A stretch of 64,000 nt of DNA from Lysobacter_I brunescens. GTDB taxonomy: Bacteria > Pseudomonadota > Gammaproteobacteria > Xanthomonadales > Xanthomonadaceae. The notes beneath the pieces are model-generated. The model ran no database searches and was not told where the DNA came from. It saw nothing but the letters and a program-made list of their open reading frames with translations. The stretch's first letter is position 1, and each line of letters opens with the position of its first letter. Of the stretch, positions 23,711 to 35,305 are shown one piece after another. The position numbers and the translations under genes were made by a program. The stretch is taken from the NCBI RefSeq assembly GCF_042677005.1, contig NZ_JBHTIF010000001.1:2542001-2606000 (forward strand). The letters are read 5' to 3'.

Positions 23711-24276
23711 CGGGCGGGTTCCATGGGGCTGGCCGCAGCCAGGGATTTTTCGAGGACTTCGAAGCGCAAGTCGGGACGCTTGGGCTGCCCGTAGCGCGCG
23801 TCGCCGTAGGGGAAAGGCTTGACGATGCCGGTGCGCCGGTAGCCGCGACGCACGTAGAACGCGATCAGTTCGTCGCGGCAGTCGATCACGGTCATGCGCA
23901 TGCGCGCGCAACCCAGTGTCCCGCGGGCGACGCGTTCTGCTTCGGCGAGCACGGCCTTGCCGATGCCGCCGCCCTGGATGCTCGGATCGACCGAGAACAT
24001 GCCGAAATACGCGGTCGCGATGCCATCGTCTGCGGCCTCTTCCGCGACGTGCGCACAGGCGACCATGCGGCCGGCGTCCTCGGCGACGAGAATGACGCTG
24101 CGCGGCCGTTCGAGATCGGTGCGCAGCATGTCGGCATCGATGCGCTGGCCGTCGAGCAGGTCGGCTTCGGTGGTCCAGCCGACGCGGCTGGCGTCGCCGC
24201 GATAGGCCGAGGTCACCAGGTCGATGAGCGCGGGGATGTCGGCGTCGGTGGCGGTGCGGAAGGCGAGGGTGGTCAT
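23707..24276 (-). CDS. GNAT family N-acetyltransferase
   Basis: 189 residues from ATG 24276. GNAT features: TATDADIPALIDLVTSAYRG at the start, VILVAEDAGRMVACAHVAEE, the acetyl-CoA loop FSVDPSIQGGGIGKAVL, and FYVRRGYRRTG. The substrate is unknown. It lies between sufS (13 bases) and the Rieske gene (4-base overlap), so it is co-transcribed with Fe-S assembly genes. Confidence 0.85.
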   Translation of the reverse strand: MTTLAFRTATDADIPALIDLVTSAYRGDASRVGWTTEADLLDGQRIDADMLRTDLERPRSVILVAEDAGRMVACAHVAEEAADDGIATAYFGMFSVDPSIQGGGIGKAVLAEAERVARGTLGCARMRMTVIDCRDELIAFYVRRGYRRTGIVKPFPYGDARYGQPKRPDLRFEVLEKSLAAASPMEPAR

Positions 24277-24289
24277 GGCGTGGTGGCGA

Positions 24290-25513
24290 TCAGGCAAGCA
24301 GGTGGCGCACCTTGCGCAGCGCGGCGACGAAACGTTCGATCTCGTCGTGCGTGTTGTAGAAGGCAAACGAGGCGCGGCAGGTGGCAGGTACGCCGTAGAA
24401 CTGCAGCAGCGGATGCGCGCAGTGCTGGCCGGAGCGTACCGCGACGCCTTCGAGGTCGAGCAGGGTCGCGAGGTCGTGCGCATGCGCGCCCGCGACCAGG
24501 AAGCTGATCACCGCGGCCTTTTCCGGCGCTTCGCCGAGGATGCGCAGGCCGTCGACCTTGCGCAGCTCCTCGTTGGCGTGAGCGAGCAGTTCGGCCTCGC
24601 GCGCTTCGATCGCGTCCATGCCGATCGCGGACAGGTAGTCGACCGCCGCGCCGAGGCCGATGTGGCCGGCGATGTTCGGCGTGCCGGCTTCGAAGCGATG
24701 CGGTCCGTCGTTGAAGACCGTGCCCGCGAAGCGCACTTCCTTGATCATCTCGCCGCCGCCGAGGAAGGGCGGCATCGCGGCGAGGTGTTCCCTGCGCGCC
24801 CACAGCGCGCCGGTGCCGGTGGGCCCGCACATCTTGTGGCCGGTGATCGCGTAGAAATCGCAGCCCAGCGATGGCACGTCCACGGCGCGGTGCGGCGCCG
24901 CCTGCGAGCCGTCGATCACGGTCGTGATGCCGCGTCGGCGCGCTTCGCGGCAGATCTCCTTCACCGGATTGACCGTGCCCAGCACGTTGCTCACGTGGGC
25001 CAGGGCCAGCAGCTTCACGTCCGGGGTCATTGCCGCGTACAGCGCATCGAGGTCGAGCGTGCCGTCCTCGCGGATTTCGGCGACCTTGATCACGGCACCG
25101 GTGCGCTCGGCGACCAGTTGCCACGGCACGATGTTGGCGTGGTGCTCCATGCGGCTGACCAGGATGGCGTCGCCGGCCTTCAGGCGCGGCAGCGCCCAGG
25201 AATAGGCCACGATATTGATCGCGAAGGTCGTGCCGCTGCACAGCACGAGTTCGTCGCGATGCGCCTTGAGGAACCCGGCGAGTTTCGTGCGCGACGCCTC
25301 GTACGCCTCGGTGGCCTCGGTGCCCAGCGCGTGAACGGCGCGGCTGACGTTGGCGTTGTGCTGGCGGAAGAAGTCGTCGACGGTGTCGATGACCTTCGCC
25401 GGCTTCTGCCCGGTGTTCGCCGAGTCGAGGTAGACCAGCGGTTTGCCGTGGACTTCGCGGGTCAGCAGCGGGAAGTCCGCACGGATCGCGGCCCAGTCGT
25501 GCGTCGTGCTCAT
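24290..25513 (-). CDS. sufS: Cysteine desulfurase SufS
   Basis: 407 residues from ATG 25513. Class II desulfurase features: LVYLDSANTGQKP, SRMEHHANIVPW, the PLP lysine in ITGHKMCGPTG, and the sulfur-accepting Cys in RSGQHCAHP. By family it releases sulfur from L-cysteine as a Cys-persulfide for the SufBCD scaffold. Neither sufE nor sufU is encoded here, so its sulfur-transfer partner must lie elsewhere. Its start overlaps sufD by 4 bases (ATGA). Confidence 0.96.
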   Translation of the reverse strand: MSTTHDWAAIRADFPLLTREVHGKPLVYLDSANTGQKPAKVIDTVDDFFRQHNANVSRAVHALGTEATEAYEASRTKLAGFLKAHRDELVLCSGTTFAINIVAYSWALPRLKAGDAILVSRMEHHANIVPWQLVAERTGAVIKVAEIREDGTLDLDALYAAMTPDVKLLALAHVSNVLGTVNPVKEICREARRRGITTVIDGSQAAPHRAVDVPSLGCDFYAITGHKMCGPTGTGALWARREHLAAMPPFLGGGEMIKEVRFAGTVFNDGPHRFEAGTPNIAGHIGLGAAVDYLSAIGMDAIEAREAELLAHANEELRKVDGLRILGEAPEKAAVISFLVAGAHAHDLATLLDLEGVAVRSGQHCAHPLLQFYGVPATCRASFAFYNTHDEIERFVAALRKVRHLLA

Positions 25514-26807
25514 GCGGGCGACACTCGCGAAAGGTGGATGTCCAGCGTGGCGGTCAGCGCCGCGCGCAGCGCGGCATCCTCGACCACGGCGAGGACTTCG
25601 CGGCAGAACGCGGCCGTCAACAGGGCACGTGCCTCCAGTTCGGGCAGACCGCGCGAGCGCAGGTAGAACAGCGCGGTCGGGTCGATCTGACCGACGGTGG
25701 CACCGTGCGCGGCCTGCACTTCGTCGGCGTGGATGACCAGCACCGGCTGGGTGTCGATTTCGGCGTTGGCCGAAAGCAGGAGGTTCTTGTTCGACAGGTT
25801 GGCGTTGGTGCCATCCGCGCCTTCGCGGATGGTGATCCCGCCATGGAACACCGCACGGCCGCGACCGGCGCCGAGGCCGCGCCACAGCAGGTCGCAGGCG
25901 GTGTCGCGGGCGATGTGCTCGATGCCCAGGCGGGTATCGACATGCCGTTTGCCGTCGGCGAGCAGCACGCCGTTGGCGGCGAGCCTGGCGCCTTCGCCTT
26001 CCAGACGCACGTTGAGTTCGTGGCGCGACAACGCAGCGCCGAGCTCGAGGTCAACGCGGCGGTAGTCCGCGTCGCGCGCCAGCACCGCGTCGGTGCGCGC
26101 GAAGGCGCTGGCGCCCTCCGCGTCGTCCTGCACGCGGGCATGGACGAGGCGCGCGCGCTGGCCGAGATGCGCATGCAGCACGTGGTTGCGCAGGCCGCGA
26201 TCCTCGCCGAGCGCGATGTGATGTTCGACCAGGGTCAGCGCGGCGTCGTTGCGCAGGTCGACGAGGTGACGCAAATGCACGGCCGCATCGGCCTGCGCGC
26301 CGCTGGCGACGAAGACCACGTACAGCGGGGCGTCGACGACAACGCCCTGTTCGACGCGGATCACGACGCCTTCCTCGGCCAGTGCGGCGTTGGCGACGGC
26401 GAACAGAGCATCGGCGCCGGCGTAGCGGCGCTGCAGGACGTTGACATCGCGCGGCTCGCCTTCGCGCAGCACGCGCGACAGCGGCTGTGCGTCGACGCCG
26501 GCCGGCAAGGCCGAGATGTCGCTGCGCGCCGCATCGACACGGCCATCGACGAAGACCAGACGCGGCGTCGGGATCGCGGCGAGGCGCGCGTCGAGCGCTG
26601 CGGCATCGATCTCGACAGCGGCAGCCGGCACGAAGGCGCGCCGTTCCAGCGCGCGCAGCGGCGTGTATTTCCAGGCTTCGCTGCGCGGTGCCGGCAGGCC
26701 GTCGCGGAGCAGCGCATCGCGCGCGGCACGGCGGCTCTCGCCCAGGCCGGCGGCCTCGGGTTGCGCCAGCGCATCGAACGCCTGCGCGAACGCGTCGAGC
26801 AGGGCGC

Positions 26808-26811
<4 letters not shown>
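25510..26811 (-). CDS. sufD: Fe-S cluster assembly protein SufD
   Basis: 433 residues. The C-terminal beta-helix core has the SufD features SANAEIDTQPVLVIHADEVQ, AAHGATVGQIDPTALFYLRS and RGLPELEARALL. The N-terminal part is Ala-rich and helical, with the EAWKYTPLRALE motif. SufD pairs with SufB and two SufC subunits to form the scaffold complex. It overlaps both sufC and sufS by 4 bases. Confidence 0.95.
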
Positions 26812-27583
<772 letters not shown>

Positions 27584-27590
<7 letters not shown>

Positions 27591-28452
27591 GTCGGAAGTC
27601 CGGAATGACGCAGAAGAGGAGGAGTGATGCGGGGCAGGCGGAACATCACCTCGCCCTTGTCGGTGAATTCGCCGCGCTGCCAGCCGTTGGCGCGATAGAA
27701 CGTATCGGCGCGCGTGTCCGGCGCGGTGCTCAGCGACACGATGTCGACGCCCTGCGCGAACAGCCAGTCGGTGGCGACGGCGATCAGGCGGCGGCCGATG
27801 CCTTGGCCCTCGTTGGCGGGGTCGACGAACAGCGCCCAGATGTCGGCCTGCGCCTGTCGCGCGACCGAAAAGCCGAGGATGCGAGCGTCGCGTTCGCAGA
27901 CCCAGCTGTTCGATGCGCCGGCGCCGCCCAGGTGGGCGCGATACACATCCGGGGTCAGCCAGGACGGGTCACTCAGGGTGTTTTCGCGCACGTCCATGCG
28001 GATCGCGTGCATCGCCGGTATGTCGGTGTCGACCGCTTCCCGCACGCGAATCGCACCGGCACCGCTTGCCAGCGTGCGCAAGGCTTCCAGCGCGTCCTCG
28101 CGCTGCGTCCACGGCACGAACAGGTGGTCGTGGAAATAGGCCGACACCGCGTTGCAGGGGATGGCGCGCTCGGCGAGAGCGGTGGCGATCGCGGCCATCA
28201 TCCCCACCGCGTCGAGACTGGAATGGATGCGCAGGGTGATCTGCGCCCAGCGCGGTTCGTCGGCATGCGCAGCATCGTCTTCGCCTGCCTCGACGACCAC
28301 GGTCGCGCCTTCGTCCTCGCGGAACAGCATGATCGCGTGCGCCGGCACCGCTGCATCGTGCGCCTGGGTGCGGATCGCGCGCGGACGCGCGGCCAGCGCG
28401 GGCGACAGCCCGGCCAGGAGGCGCTGCAGATCGGTTTCGCCGACGCTCGCGG

Positions 28453-28456
<4 letters not shown>
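27584..28456 (-). CDS. ACT domain-GNAT acetyltransferase fusion
   Basis: 290 residues. Residues 1 to about 130 look like an ACT_7-type domain (QITLRIHSSLDAVGMMAAI, RAIPCNAVSAYFHDHLFVPW). Residues 135-275 are GNAT: RVREAVDTDIPAMHAIRMDV, IWALFVDPANEGQGIGRRLI and FYRANGW. ACT domains often sense amino acids; joined to an acetyltransferase this suggests ligand control of acetylation, perhaps coupled to cysteine or Fe-S status. That is inference. It is embedded between sufB (4-base overlap) and sufC (7-base overlap), so it is translated with the scaffold genes. Confidence 0.82.
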
Positions 28457-29928
<1,472 letters not shown>

Positions 29929-29938
29929 CTTCGATACC

Positions 29939-30391
29939 TCAGCGCGCAGTCAGCGCGACGGGAATGGCCTTGCGCGGCAGCGGCGCGCCGGGGGGCAGGG
30001 CCATGTCGGCCAGCGAGATCCCGCGCAGGGCCTCGGCGACCACGTCGTTGATGCGGCGCCAGTTCGCGCGGGCGCCGCAGGAGTGTTCGATGCCGCACTG
30101 GCCGTCGTGCACGCTGCACTCGGTCATCGCCAGCGGGCCTTCCATCGCCTCCAGGATCTCGACCAGGGAGATCTCGCCGGCGGGGCGGGAGAGGCGGTAG
30201 CCGCCGCTGGCGCCGCGGAAGGCCTGCACCAGCCCGGCCTGGGCCAGGGGTTTCAGCACCTTGGCCACGGTCGGCGCTTCCAGTCCGGCGCGCTCGGCCA
30301 GCCCGCTGGCGCTGAGCACGGCCTCGGGCGTGCTGGCCAGAACGGTCAGCACGAGGGTCGCGTAATCGGTGAGCTTGGTGACGCGGAGCAT
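29939..30391 (-). CDS. sufR: SUF operon Rrf2-family [2Fe-2S] regulator
   Basis: 150 residues from ATG 30391. Winged-helix Rrf2 domain (MLRVTKLTDYATLVLTVLAS, FRGASGGYRLSRPAGEISL) with three cysteines, Cys92, Cys99 and Cys105 (ECSVHDGQCGIEHSCG), as [2Fe-2S] ligands. It belongs to the proteobacterial SUF-system regulator group rather than to cyanobacterial SufR; the symbol is used loosely. It is the first gene of the suf operon and probably represses its own promoter according to cluster occupancy. The divergent small-membrane-protein gene shares its 206-bp upstream region. Confidence 0.93.
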   Translation of the reverse strand: MLRVTKLTDYATLVLTVLASTPEAVLSASGLAERAGLEAPTVAKVLKPLAQAGLVQAFRGASGGYRLSRPAGEISLVEILEAMEGPLAMTECSVHDGQCGIEHSCGARANWRRINDVVAEALRGISLADMALPPGAPLPRKAIPVALTAR

Positions 30392-30597
30392 GTGTCCGGC
30401 CGGCGCGGGAAACAAAGAGGACCGAAATTGTACGCTTTCGCCACCCAGGGCTCAAATCGGCGGACCAGGATGCCTCGGGTCGGCATGGGCGGCAGCGGGT
30501 GACGAATGTCAGGTCCGATCGCTGACGATCCGCAATGGTCCGGTGGTGCGCGATCCGGAGAATCACCGCCATCCCGCCACGCACACAGGAGTCCGCC

Positions 30598-30846
30598 ATG
30601 AATGCCCAGACCCAGACCCGCACCGTCCTCGAAACCACGCTGCACACCGTCGCCGGCCAACTGGTCGAGCGCGCGGCCAAGGTGTCGACCGAGGGCCGGG
30701 GATCGCAGGTGCTGCGCTGGCTGCTCGCGATCGGTGCGATCTTCCTGGCCTGGAAGGCCCTGCGCGGACTCAAGTCGATCTTCTGGACCCTGTTCGGCCT
30801 GGGTATGGCCGTGTTCTGGACCGGCCTCTGGCGCGTGTGGTTCTGA
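30598..30846 (+). CDS. Small membrane protein of unknown function
   Basis: 82 residues from ATG 30598, preceded by CAGGAG at good distance. The N-terminal half is helical and polar; a hydrophobic stretch at about 42-75 (WLLAIGAIFLAWKALRGLKS then FWTLFGLGMAVFWTGLW) suggests one or two membrane passes. No family recognised. It is divergent from the suf operon and precedes the SET gene by 103 bases. Confidence 0.6.
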   Translation: MNAQTQTRTVLETTLHTVAGQLVERAAKVSTEGRGSQVLRWLLAIGAIFLAWKALRGLKSIFWTLFGLGMAVFWTGLWRVWF

Positions 30847-30949
30847 AGCGGTCGTTGCGAGGCCCGTGACGATGGCGCGGGGCGCGAGCCGCCCCGCAGG
30901 CAAATGCGCCATAATCCGAGGCCTCCGTCCCGCTGGATCACGCACGCCC

Positions 30950-31420
30950 ATGCCCAAGAAGAAGATCGTCGCCCGCCTGTCCAGCATCCACGGCAATGGC
31001 GTGTTCGCCGACGAACCGATCCGCAAGGGTGAGCGCATCGTCCGTTACAAGGGCACGCTGCGCACGCACAAGGAAGTCGATCGCATGTACGGCGACCAGG
31101 ACGAGAACGGCCACACCTTCCTCTTCACCCTCAACGACGAGTACGTCATCGACGCGAACGAGGGCGGCAACGTCGCGCGCTGGATCAACCACAGCTGCGA
31201 CCCGAACTGCGAGTCGGTCACCGAAGAGAACGACAAGGGCAAGTCGCACAAGGACAAGGTCTTCATCGAGGCGATCCGCGACATCAAGCCCGGCGAGGAG
31301 CTGACCTACAACTACGGCATCGTCCTCGAAGAGCGCTACACGCCCAAGCTCAAGAAGCTCTGGGAATGCCGCTGCGGCTCGAAGAACTGCACCGGGACGA
31401 TGCTGCAGCCCAAGCGCTGA
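30950..31420 (+). CDS. SET-domain protein-lysine methyltransferase
   Basis: 156 residues, a bare SET domain. Motifs: HGNGVFADEPIRKGERIV (14-31), the SAM-binding RWINHSCDPNCE (77-88), GEELTYNYG (115-123) with catalytic Tyr122, and a post-SET CRCGSKNC (140-147) which with Cys83 should bind zinc. The complete active site suggests a live enzyme. In eukaryotes such enzymes methylate histones; bacterial free-living versions have few known substrates, and histone-like proteins such as HU are candidates (a Lys-rich HU is encoded 3.5 kb away). Xanthomonads often carry a copy. Confidence 0.92.
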   Translation: MPKKKIVARLSSIHGNGVFADEPIRKGERIVRYKGTLRTHKEVDRMYGDQDENGHTFLFTLNDEYVIDANEGGNVARWINHSCDPNCESVTEENDKGKSHKDKVFIEAIRDIKPGEELTYNYGIVLEERYTPKLKKLWECRCGSKNCTGTMLQPKR

Positions 31421-31429
31421 TGCAAGAAC

Positions 31430-31451
31430 GCCGATGCCGCAGTGCATCGGC
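31430..31451 (+). terminator. Hairpin after the SET gene
   Basis: 8-bp stem GCCGATGC / GCATCGGC with a 6-base loop, 9 bases after the SET stop codon, followed by CTTCGTCAT. No T run, so termination strength is doubtful. Confidence 0.5.
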
Positions 31452-31551
31452 CTTCGTCATGCTTTGCCGCCCGTTTCGGCAAAGTCCGGAGTGACGGAGG
31501 ATGCGGCGGGCGGAACGTTTCCATGACTTAAGACAGTCGTCGCAGTAGAGG

Positions 31552-31579
31552 CGTGGCGCGAGCATGTGCGCCACGTTTT
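31552..31579 (+). other. Hairpin with short T run just before the DUF5916 gene
   Basis: CGTGGCGC / GCGCCACG, 8-bp perfect stem with an 8-base loop, followed by TTTTC. It ends 15-19 bases before the start codon at 31595. It could be a terminator from upstream transcription, a leader attenuator, or a structure affecting ribosome access. Confidence 0.45.
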
Positions 31580-31594
31580 CATTCGGGATGTGCC

Positions 31595-33829
31595 ATGCGC
31601 GCATTGCTCTCCGCACTGGTCTTCTCGTTGCCTCTGCCCGTCCTCGCCGTCCAGGTGGACGGGAGGATCGATCCGACGGAATGGGCCGATGCGCAACGCA
31701 TCGACGACTTCCGCCTCACCCAGCCGTTGACCCGCGCGCCCAGCCCCCACGCGACCGAAGCCTGGTACAAGGCCACCGAATACGGTCTGGCCATCGCTTT
31801 CCGCAACCGTCAGCCGGCGCGCGTCCCGCGCACCCGGCAACGCTTCCAGCGCGACCGCAACGGCAACGTCGACCGCGTGAACGTCTACGTCGACTTCGAC
31901 GGCGACGGCCGCAGCGGCTACAACTTCATGGTCGGCCTGTCGAACGACATCGCAGACAGCACGATCAGCAACGAGAACCAGTTCAACGGCGACTGGGACG
32001 GCCACTGGACGCATGCGGTGTCCGAAGACGACGACGGCTGGTCGGCCGAGATGCTCATTCCCTGGCACATCGCGCCGATGCGCCAGGGCGACGGCGCGAC
32101 GCGCACGATCGGCCTGGCCCTCGACCGCGTGGTCGGCGACAGCAACGAGCGCATGGCTTGGCCGGCGATCAGCTTCAACGAGCAGCGCTACCTCAGCGAA
32201 CTGCGCAAGGTCGAGGTGCCGCAGTACAGCCAGTCGCTGCTGGCGATCACGCCCTACGTCGTGGGCCTGTACGACAACGTCGGCGGCAAGGCCGACTTCG
32301 ACGCCGGCGCGGACATCTTCTGGAAGCCGAACGGCCAGTTCCAGCTCAGCGGCACGATCAATCCCGACTTCGGCCAGGTCGAAAGCGACGGCATCGTCGT
32401 CAACTTCAGCGCCATCGAGACCTTCTTCGGCGACAAGCGGCCGTTCTTCACCGAGAACCAGGGGTATTTCGAAGTCCCGTTCGGTTCGCTCGGCAATGCG
32501 CAGCAGTTGATCTACACCCGACGCATCGGCGCGCCCGCCGACGACGGCAGCGGTGCCGGCGACGTGGCCGCGGCGGTGAAGATCAACGGCAGCGCAGGCG
32601 GTTTCGGCTATGGCGTGTTCGCCGCCACCGAGAACGACGACGCCGGCCGCGATTTCTATGCCCTGCGCGCCACCCGCGATTTCGCGGGGCAGGGCGTCGG
32701 CGCGATGCTCACGCGGGTGAACCGGCCGTTCCTCGACCGCGAGGCCACGGTCTTCTCGCTCGACCACCGCTGGAGCCCGAACGCGCGCTGGACGGTGCGC
32801 AGCAATGTCGTCGGTTCCAGCGTCGTGCAGAACGGCGATCGCTTGCGCGACACCGGCGGGCAGATGCGCATCGACCACCAGATCAACGATGCCTGGCGCC
32901 AGCAGCTCTACCTGCTGCATACCGGCGGCGACCTGCAGCTCAACGATTTCGGCTTCCTGGATCGCAACAACTTCAACTACGGGCGCTACGAGGTGTCGCG
33001 GCGCATCACCGGCCTTCCGGAGGACTCGCCTTACGCGTCGCACCAGTGGCGGTATGCGGTGTCGCGTCGCACCAACGACGATGGCGTGCACATCGCGGAT
33101 GCCTTCGCGATCAACCGGGGCAGCGAGCGCCGCGACGGCGGCAACCAGTTCGTCGAGATCGCCGGCTGGACTTCGGGTCACGAGGACCTGATCACGCGGG
33201 GGCACGGTGCCGTGAAGCATCCCGGCCGTCTGTTCGGTTTCGCCGAGCGTTTTTTCCCGAAGAAGACGCACTGGTCGTTCTATGCCAACCTCCGCTACAG
33301 CGCCGAAGGCCTGGGCGGCATCGACCGCGGCGCGTGGTCGGTCACGCTCGAGCCTGCTTATGCGGTCAACGACGACCTGAGCTTTTCGGCGGGCCTCGAA
33401 CTGCAGCGCAATCCCGACTGGCTGCTGTGGCGTGGCGACAACCTGCTGGGTACGTTCGGTTCCGAACAGGCGTTCCTCAGCCTGGGCTCGGTCTGGCTGA
33501 TCGACCCGAAGCAGGAGCTGCGCGTGCGCCTGGAAGCCCTGGGCCTGGATGCCGAGGCCAAGCGCGCCTGGCGCGTCGCCGCCGATGGCACGCCGGTGCG
33601 CAGCAACGACGCGCTCGACGACTTCGCCCTGCGCAACCTCGGGTTCCAGGTGCGTTACCGCTACGAATTCGCCCCGCTGTCGTACCTGTACGTGGCCTAC
33701 GTGCGCGGCGGTTCGCTGTTCCAGCGCGGTGTCGGCCCCTATTCGGTCGGCGATGAATTCACTGGCGCCTTCGATCTGCGCGACAGCGAGCAGCTGCTGG
33801 TGAAGCTGTCGTACCGGTTCGAGATCTGA
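31595..33829 (+). CDS. DUF5916 outer-membrane protein with N-terminal CBM9-like domain
   Basis: 744 residues from ATG 31595; a longer frame start inside the preceding hairpin was not used. A signal peptide ends near VLAVQ. Residues about 20-200 form a CBM9-like/DOMON-type domain (DGRIDPTEWADAQRIDDFRL; YVDFDGDGRSGYNFMVG; WSAEMLIPW). The rest matches DUF5916 (NPDFGQVESDGIVVNFSAIE, FFGDKRPFFTENQGYF) and is predicted as a beta-barrel, ending LVKLSYRFEI. Function unknown; probable outer-membrane protein with possible carbohydrate contact. Single gene. Confidence 0.85.
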   Translation: MRALLSALVFSLPLPVLAVQVDGRIDPTEWADAQRIDDFRLTQPLTRAPSPHATEAWYKATEYGLAIAFRNRQPARVPRTRQRFQRDRNGNVDRVNVYVDFDGDGRSGYNFMVGLSNDIADSTISNENQFNGDWDGHWTHAVSEDDDGWSAEMLIPWHIAPMRQGDGATRTIGLALDRVVGDSNERMAWPAISFNEQRYLSELRKVEVPQYSQSLLAITPYVVGLYDNVGGKADFDAGADIFWKPNGQFQLSGTINPDFGQVESDGIVVNFSAIETFFGDKRPFFTENQGYFEVPFGSLGNAQQLIYTRRIGAPADDGSGAGDVAAAVKINGSAGGFGYGVFAATENDDAGRDFYALRATRDFAGQGVGAMLTRVNRPFLDREATVFSLDHRWSPNARWTVRSNVVGSSVVQNGDRLRDTGGQMRIDHQINDAWRQQLYLLHTGGDLQLNDFGFLDRNNFNYGRYEVSRRITGLPEDSPYASHQWRYAVSRRTNDDGVHIADAFAINRGSERRDGGNQFVEIAGWTSGHEDLITRGHGAVKHPGRLFGFAERFFPKKTHWSFYANLRYSAEGLGGIDRGAWSVTLEPAYAVNDDLSFSAGLELQRNPDWLLWRGDNLLGTFGSEQAFLSLGSVWLIDPKQELRVRLEALGLDAEAKRAWRVAADGTPVRSNDALDDFALRNLGFQVRYRYEFAPLSYLYVAYVRGGSLFQRGVGPYSVGDEFTGAFDLRDSEQLLVKLSYRFEI

Positions 33830-33851
33830 CCTGCGGGATCGCGCCCGGCCA

Positions 33852-34427
33852 TCATCGATCCAGCTCGATCACCACCCGCTGGTTGCGGATGAGCGTGCCG
33901 GCGATGCGCCGCTCGCCGAGTTTCTCCCGGGTCTCAGCGTCGAGGCGATAGACCGGCTCTGCGCGCGCGTAGTCGCGCAGCCAGCCGTTGATGAGATCGC
34001 GGCCGGTGGCGTTCATGCGGCCGCCGAGCAGCGGCAGTTCTGCGGATTCCAGCGTCGGCTCTTCCATGTACAGCGCGTTGCTGCGCGGGTCGTAGCGCAG
34101 GCCGCTGGTCAGCGCGATATGTCCGGCGGGGCGGTCGCTGCGCATGCCGAGGCCCTCGATGCCGATGTCGAAATCCAGGTGCAGGCGCGTGCTGTCGGGC
34201 GGGATGGCGACCTGCGGATTCATCACGCTGAGCGTGACCAGACCGCCGAGCTGGTCGTACTGACGCGGATAGTGCTTGTCGAGCTGGGCCTGCAGCTGCG
34301 CCGGGGTGAAGGACACCTGGTTGAGCAGCACAGCCTTCGCGGTGTCCAGCGTGCCGCATGCGGCGAGCGTGGCGGTGGTCGCAAGCAGCAGCGCGGCGCG
34401 GAGCAGTGTGCGGCGTCGGGCGATCAT
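33852..34427 (-). CDS. DUF1439 lipoprotein (YceB-like)
   Basis: 191 residues. Lipobox LAAC with the lipidated Cys at about residue 24 after a basic start. The mature part has DUF1439 features (VSFTPAQLQAQLDKHYPRQY, LTLSVMNPQVAIPPDSTRLH in near form, ALYMEEPTLE). E. coli YceB is an envelope lipoprotein of unknown function. It converges with the DUF5916 gene. Confidence 0.83.
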   Translation of the reverse strand: MIARRRTLLRAALLLATTATLAACGTLDTAKAVLLNQVSFTPAQLQAQLDKHYPRQYDQLGGLVTLSVMNPQVAIPPDSTRLHLDFDIGIEGLGMRSDRPAGHIALTSGLRYDPRSNALYMEEPTLESAELPLLGGRMNATGRDLINGWLRDYARAEPVYRLDAETREKLGERRIAGTLIRNQRVVIELDR

Positions 34428-34509
34428 GGCGGTCTCCGGAGGGTGGGGGAACGATGCTGCGGGTGCGGTGAACCGGGCGTGATCGGGCCAGGCGTGACTG
34501 GGAGGGATT

Positions 34510-34794
34510 TCAGCGATCGACGCGCGCCTTGCGCATCGGGGTGTAGTCCCACCAGGGACGTGGCGGCGCGCCGCGCATGAAGTCGATGATCGCGAGGAAC
34601 ACGTCGATCACGCAGGGATCGTGGCGGACGCCGGTGAGCGTGCACAGGCGATCGTAGAGCAGCCACGCATCCTGACTGGCGAGATCGGCCGGCGTGGCGA
34701 TGCCGAGCAATCGCAGGTCCGCCTCGGTGGCGGGGCCCAGGTTGGGAATGTCCTGGAAACGCCGGACATCGGTGGCGTGGCTTGCCTTGGCCAT
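34510..34794 (-). CDS. Cdd1-type helix-hairpin-helix protein
   Basis: 94 residues. FQDIPNLGPATEADLRLLGI is a helix-hairpin-helix element, followed by LYDRLCTLTGVRHDPCVIDV and RPWWDYTPMRK, the pattern of the Pfam Cdd1 (pathogenicity locus) family. The role is unknown; HhH implies nucleic-acid contact. It shares its upstream area with the HU terminator. Confidence 0.85.
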   Translation of the reverse strand: MAKASHATDVRRFQDIPNLGPATEADLRLLGIATPADLASQDAWLLYDRLCTLTGVRHDPCVIDVFLAIIDFMRGAPPRPWWDYTPMRKARVDR

Positions 34795-34840
34795 GGTCTG
34801 TCCCGTCGTGATGCGCCGGATCGCGGCGTGTCCAAACGAA

Positions 34841-34871
34841 AAGGCCGGATTCCTCGCGGAAATCCGGCCTT
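34841..34871 (-). terminator. Terminator downstream of the HU gene
   Basis: 11-bp stem AAGGCCGGATT / AATCCGGCCTT with a 9-base loop, continuing into TTCGTTTG on the minus strand. It lies 45 bases past the HU stop codon. Confidence 0.82.
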
Positions 34872-34915
34872 CGCGGTCATCGCGGCATGATGCGCCGTGA
34901 TGGGGATGTCGAACC

Positions 34916-35305
34916 TCAGGCCGTCGCGGCGTCCTTGAGCTTCTTCATCGGGCGCACCTTCACCTTCACGGTGGCCGGCTTCGCTGCGAAGACGGTTTCC
35001 TGGCCGGTGAAGGGGTTGATGCCCTTGCGCTTCGGCTTGGCCGCAACGCTCACCGCAGTGATCTTCAGCACGCCCGGCAGCACGAACTGGCCTGCGCCCT
35101 TCTTGCCGATGGAGGCGTGGATGGCGCCCTCGAGCGCGGCCATCACGGCGCGCACGTCCTTGGCGGCGACTTCGGTCGCGCCGGCGATGTGGGCGACCAG
35201 AGCGGACTTGCTCATCACGTCCTTGATCGGCTTCGGCGCGGCAGCCTTGGCGGGGGCCTTGGCTTTGCCGGCGACCTTCTTCGCAGCTTTTTTCTTGGTT
35301 GCCAT
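34916..35305 (-). CDS. HU family DNA-binding protein with Lys/Ala-rich N-terminal tail
   Basis: 129 residues from ATG 35305, with GAGG upstream. Residues 1-28 are Lys/Ala/Pro-rich (ATKKKAAKKVAGKAKAPAKA), like a histone H1 tail. The HU/IHF core follows: MSKSALVAHIAGATEV, GQFVLPGVLKITAV, KRKGINPFTGQETVF, VRPMKKLKDA. Tailed HU proteins are a known variant in xanthomonads and some other groups and are thought to bind DNA more strongly. A terminator follows. Confidence 0.92.
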   Translation of the reverse strand: MATKKKAAKKVAGKAKAPAKAAAPKPIKDVMSKSALVAHIAGATEVAAKDVRAVMAALEGAIHASIGKKGAGQFVLPGVLKITAVSVAAKPKRKGINPFTGQETVFAAKPATVKVKVRPMKKLKDAATA

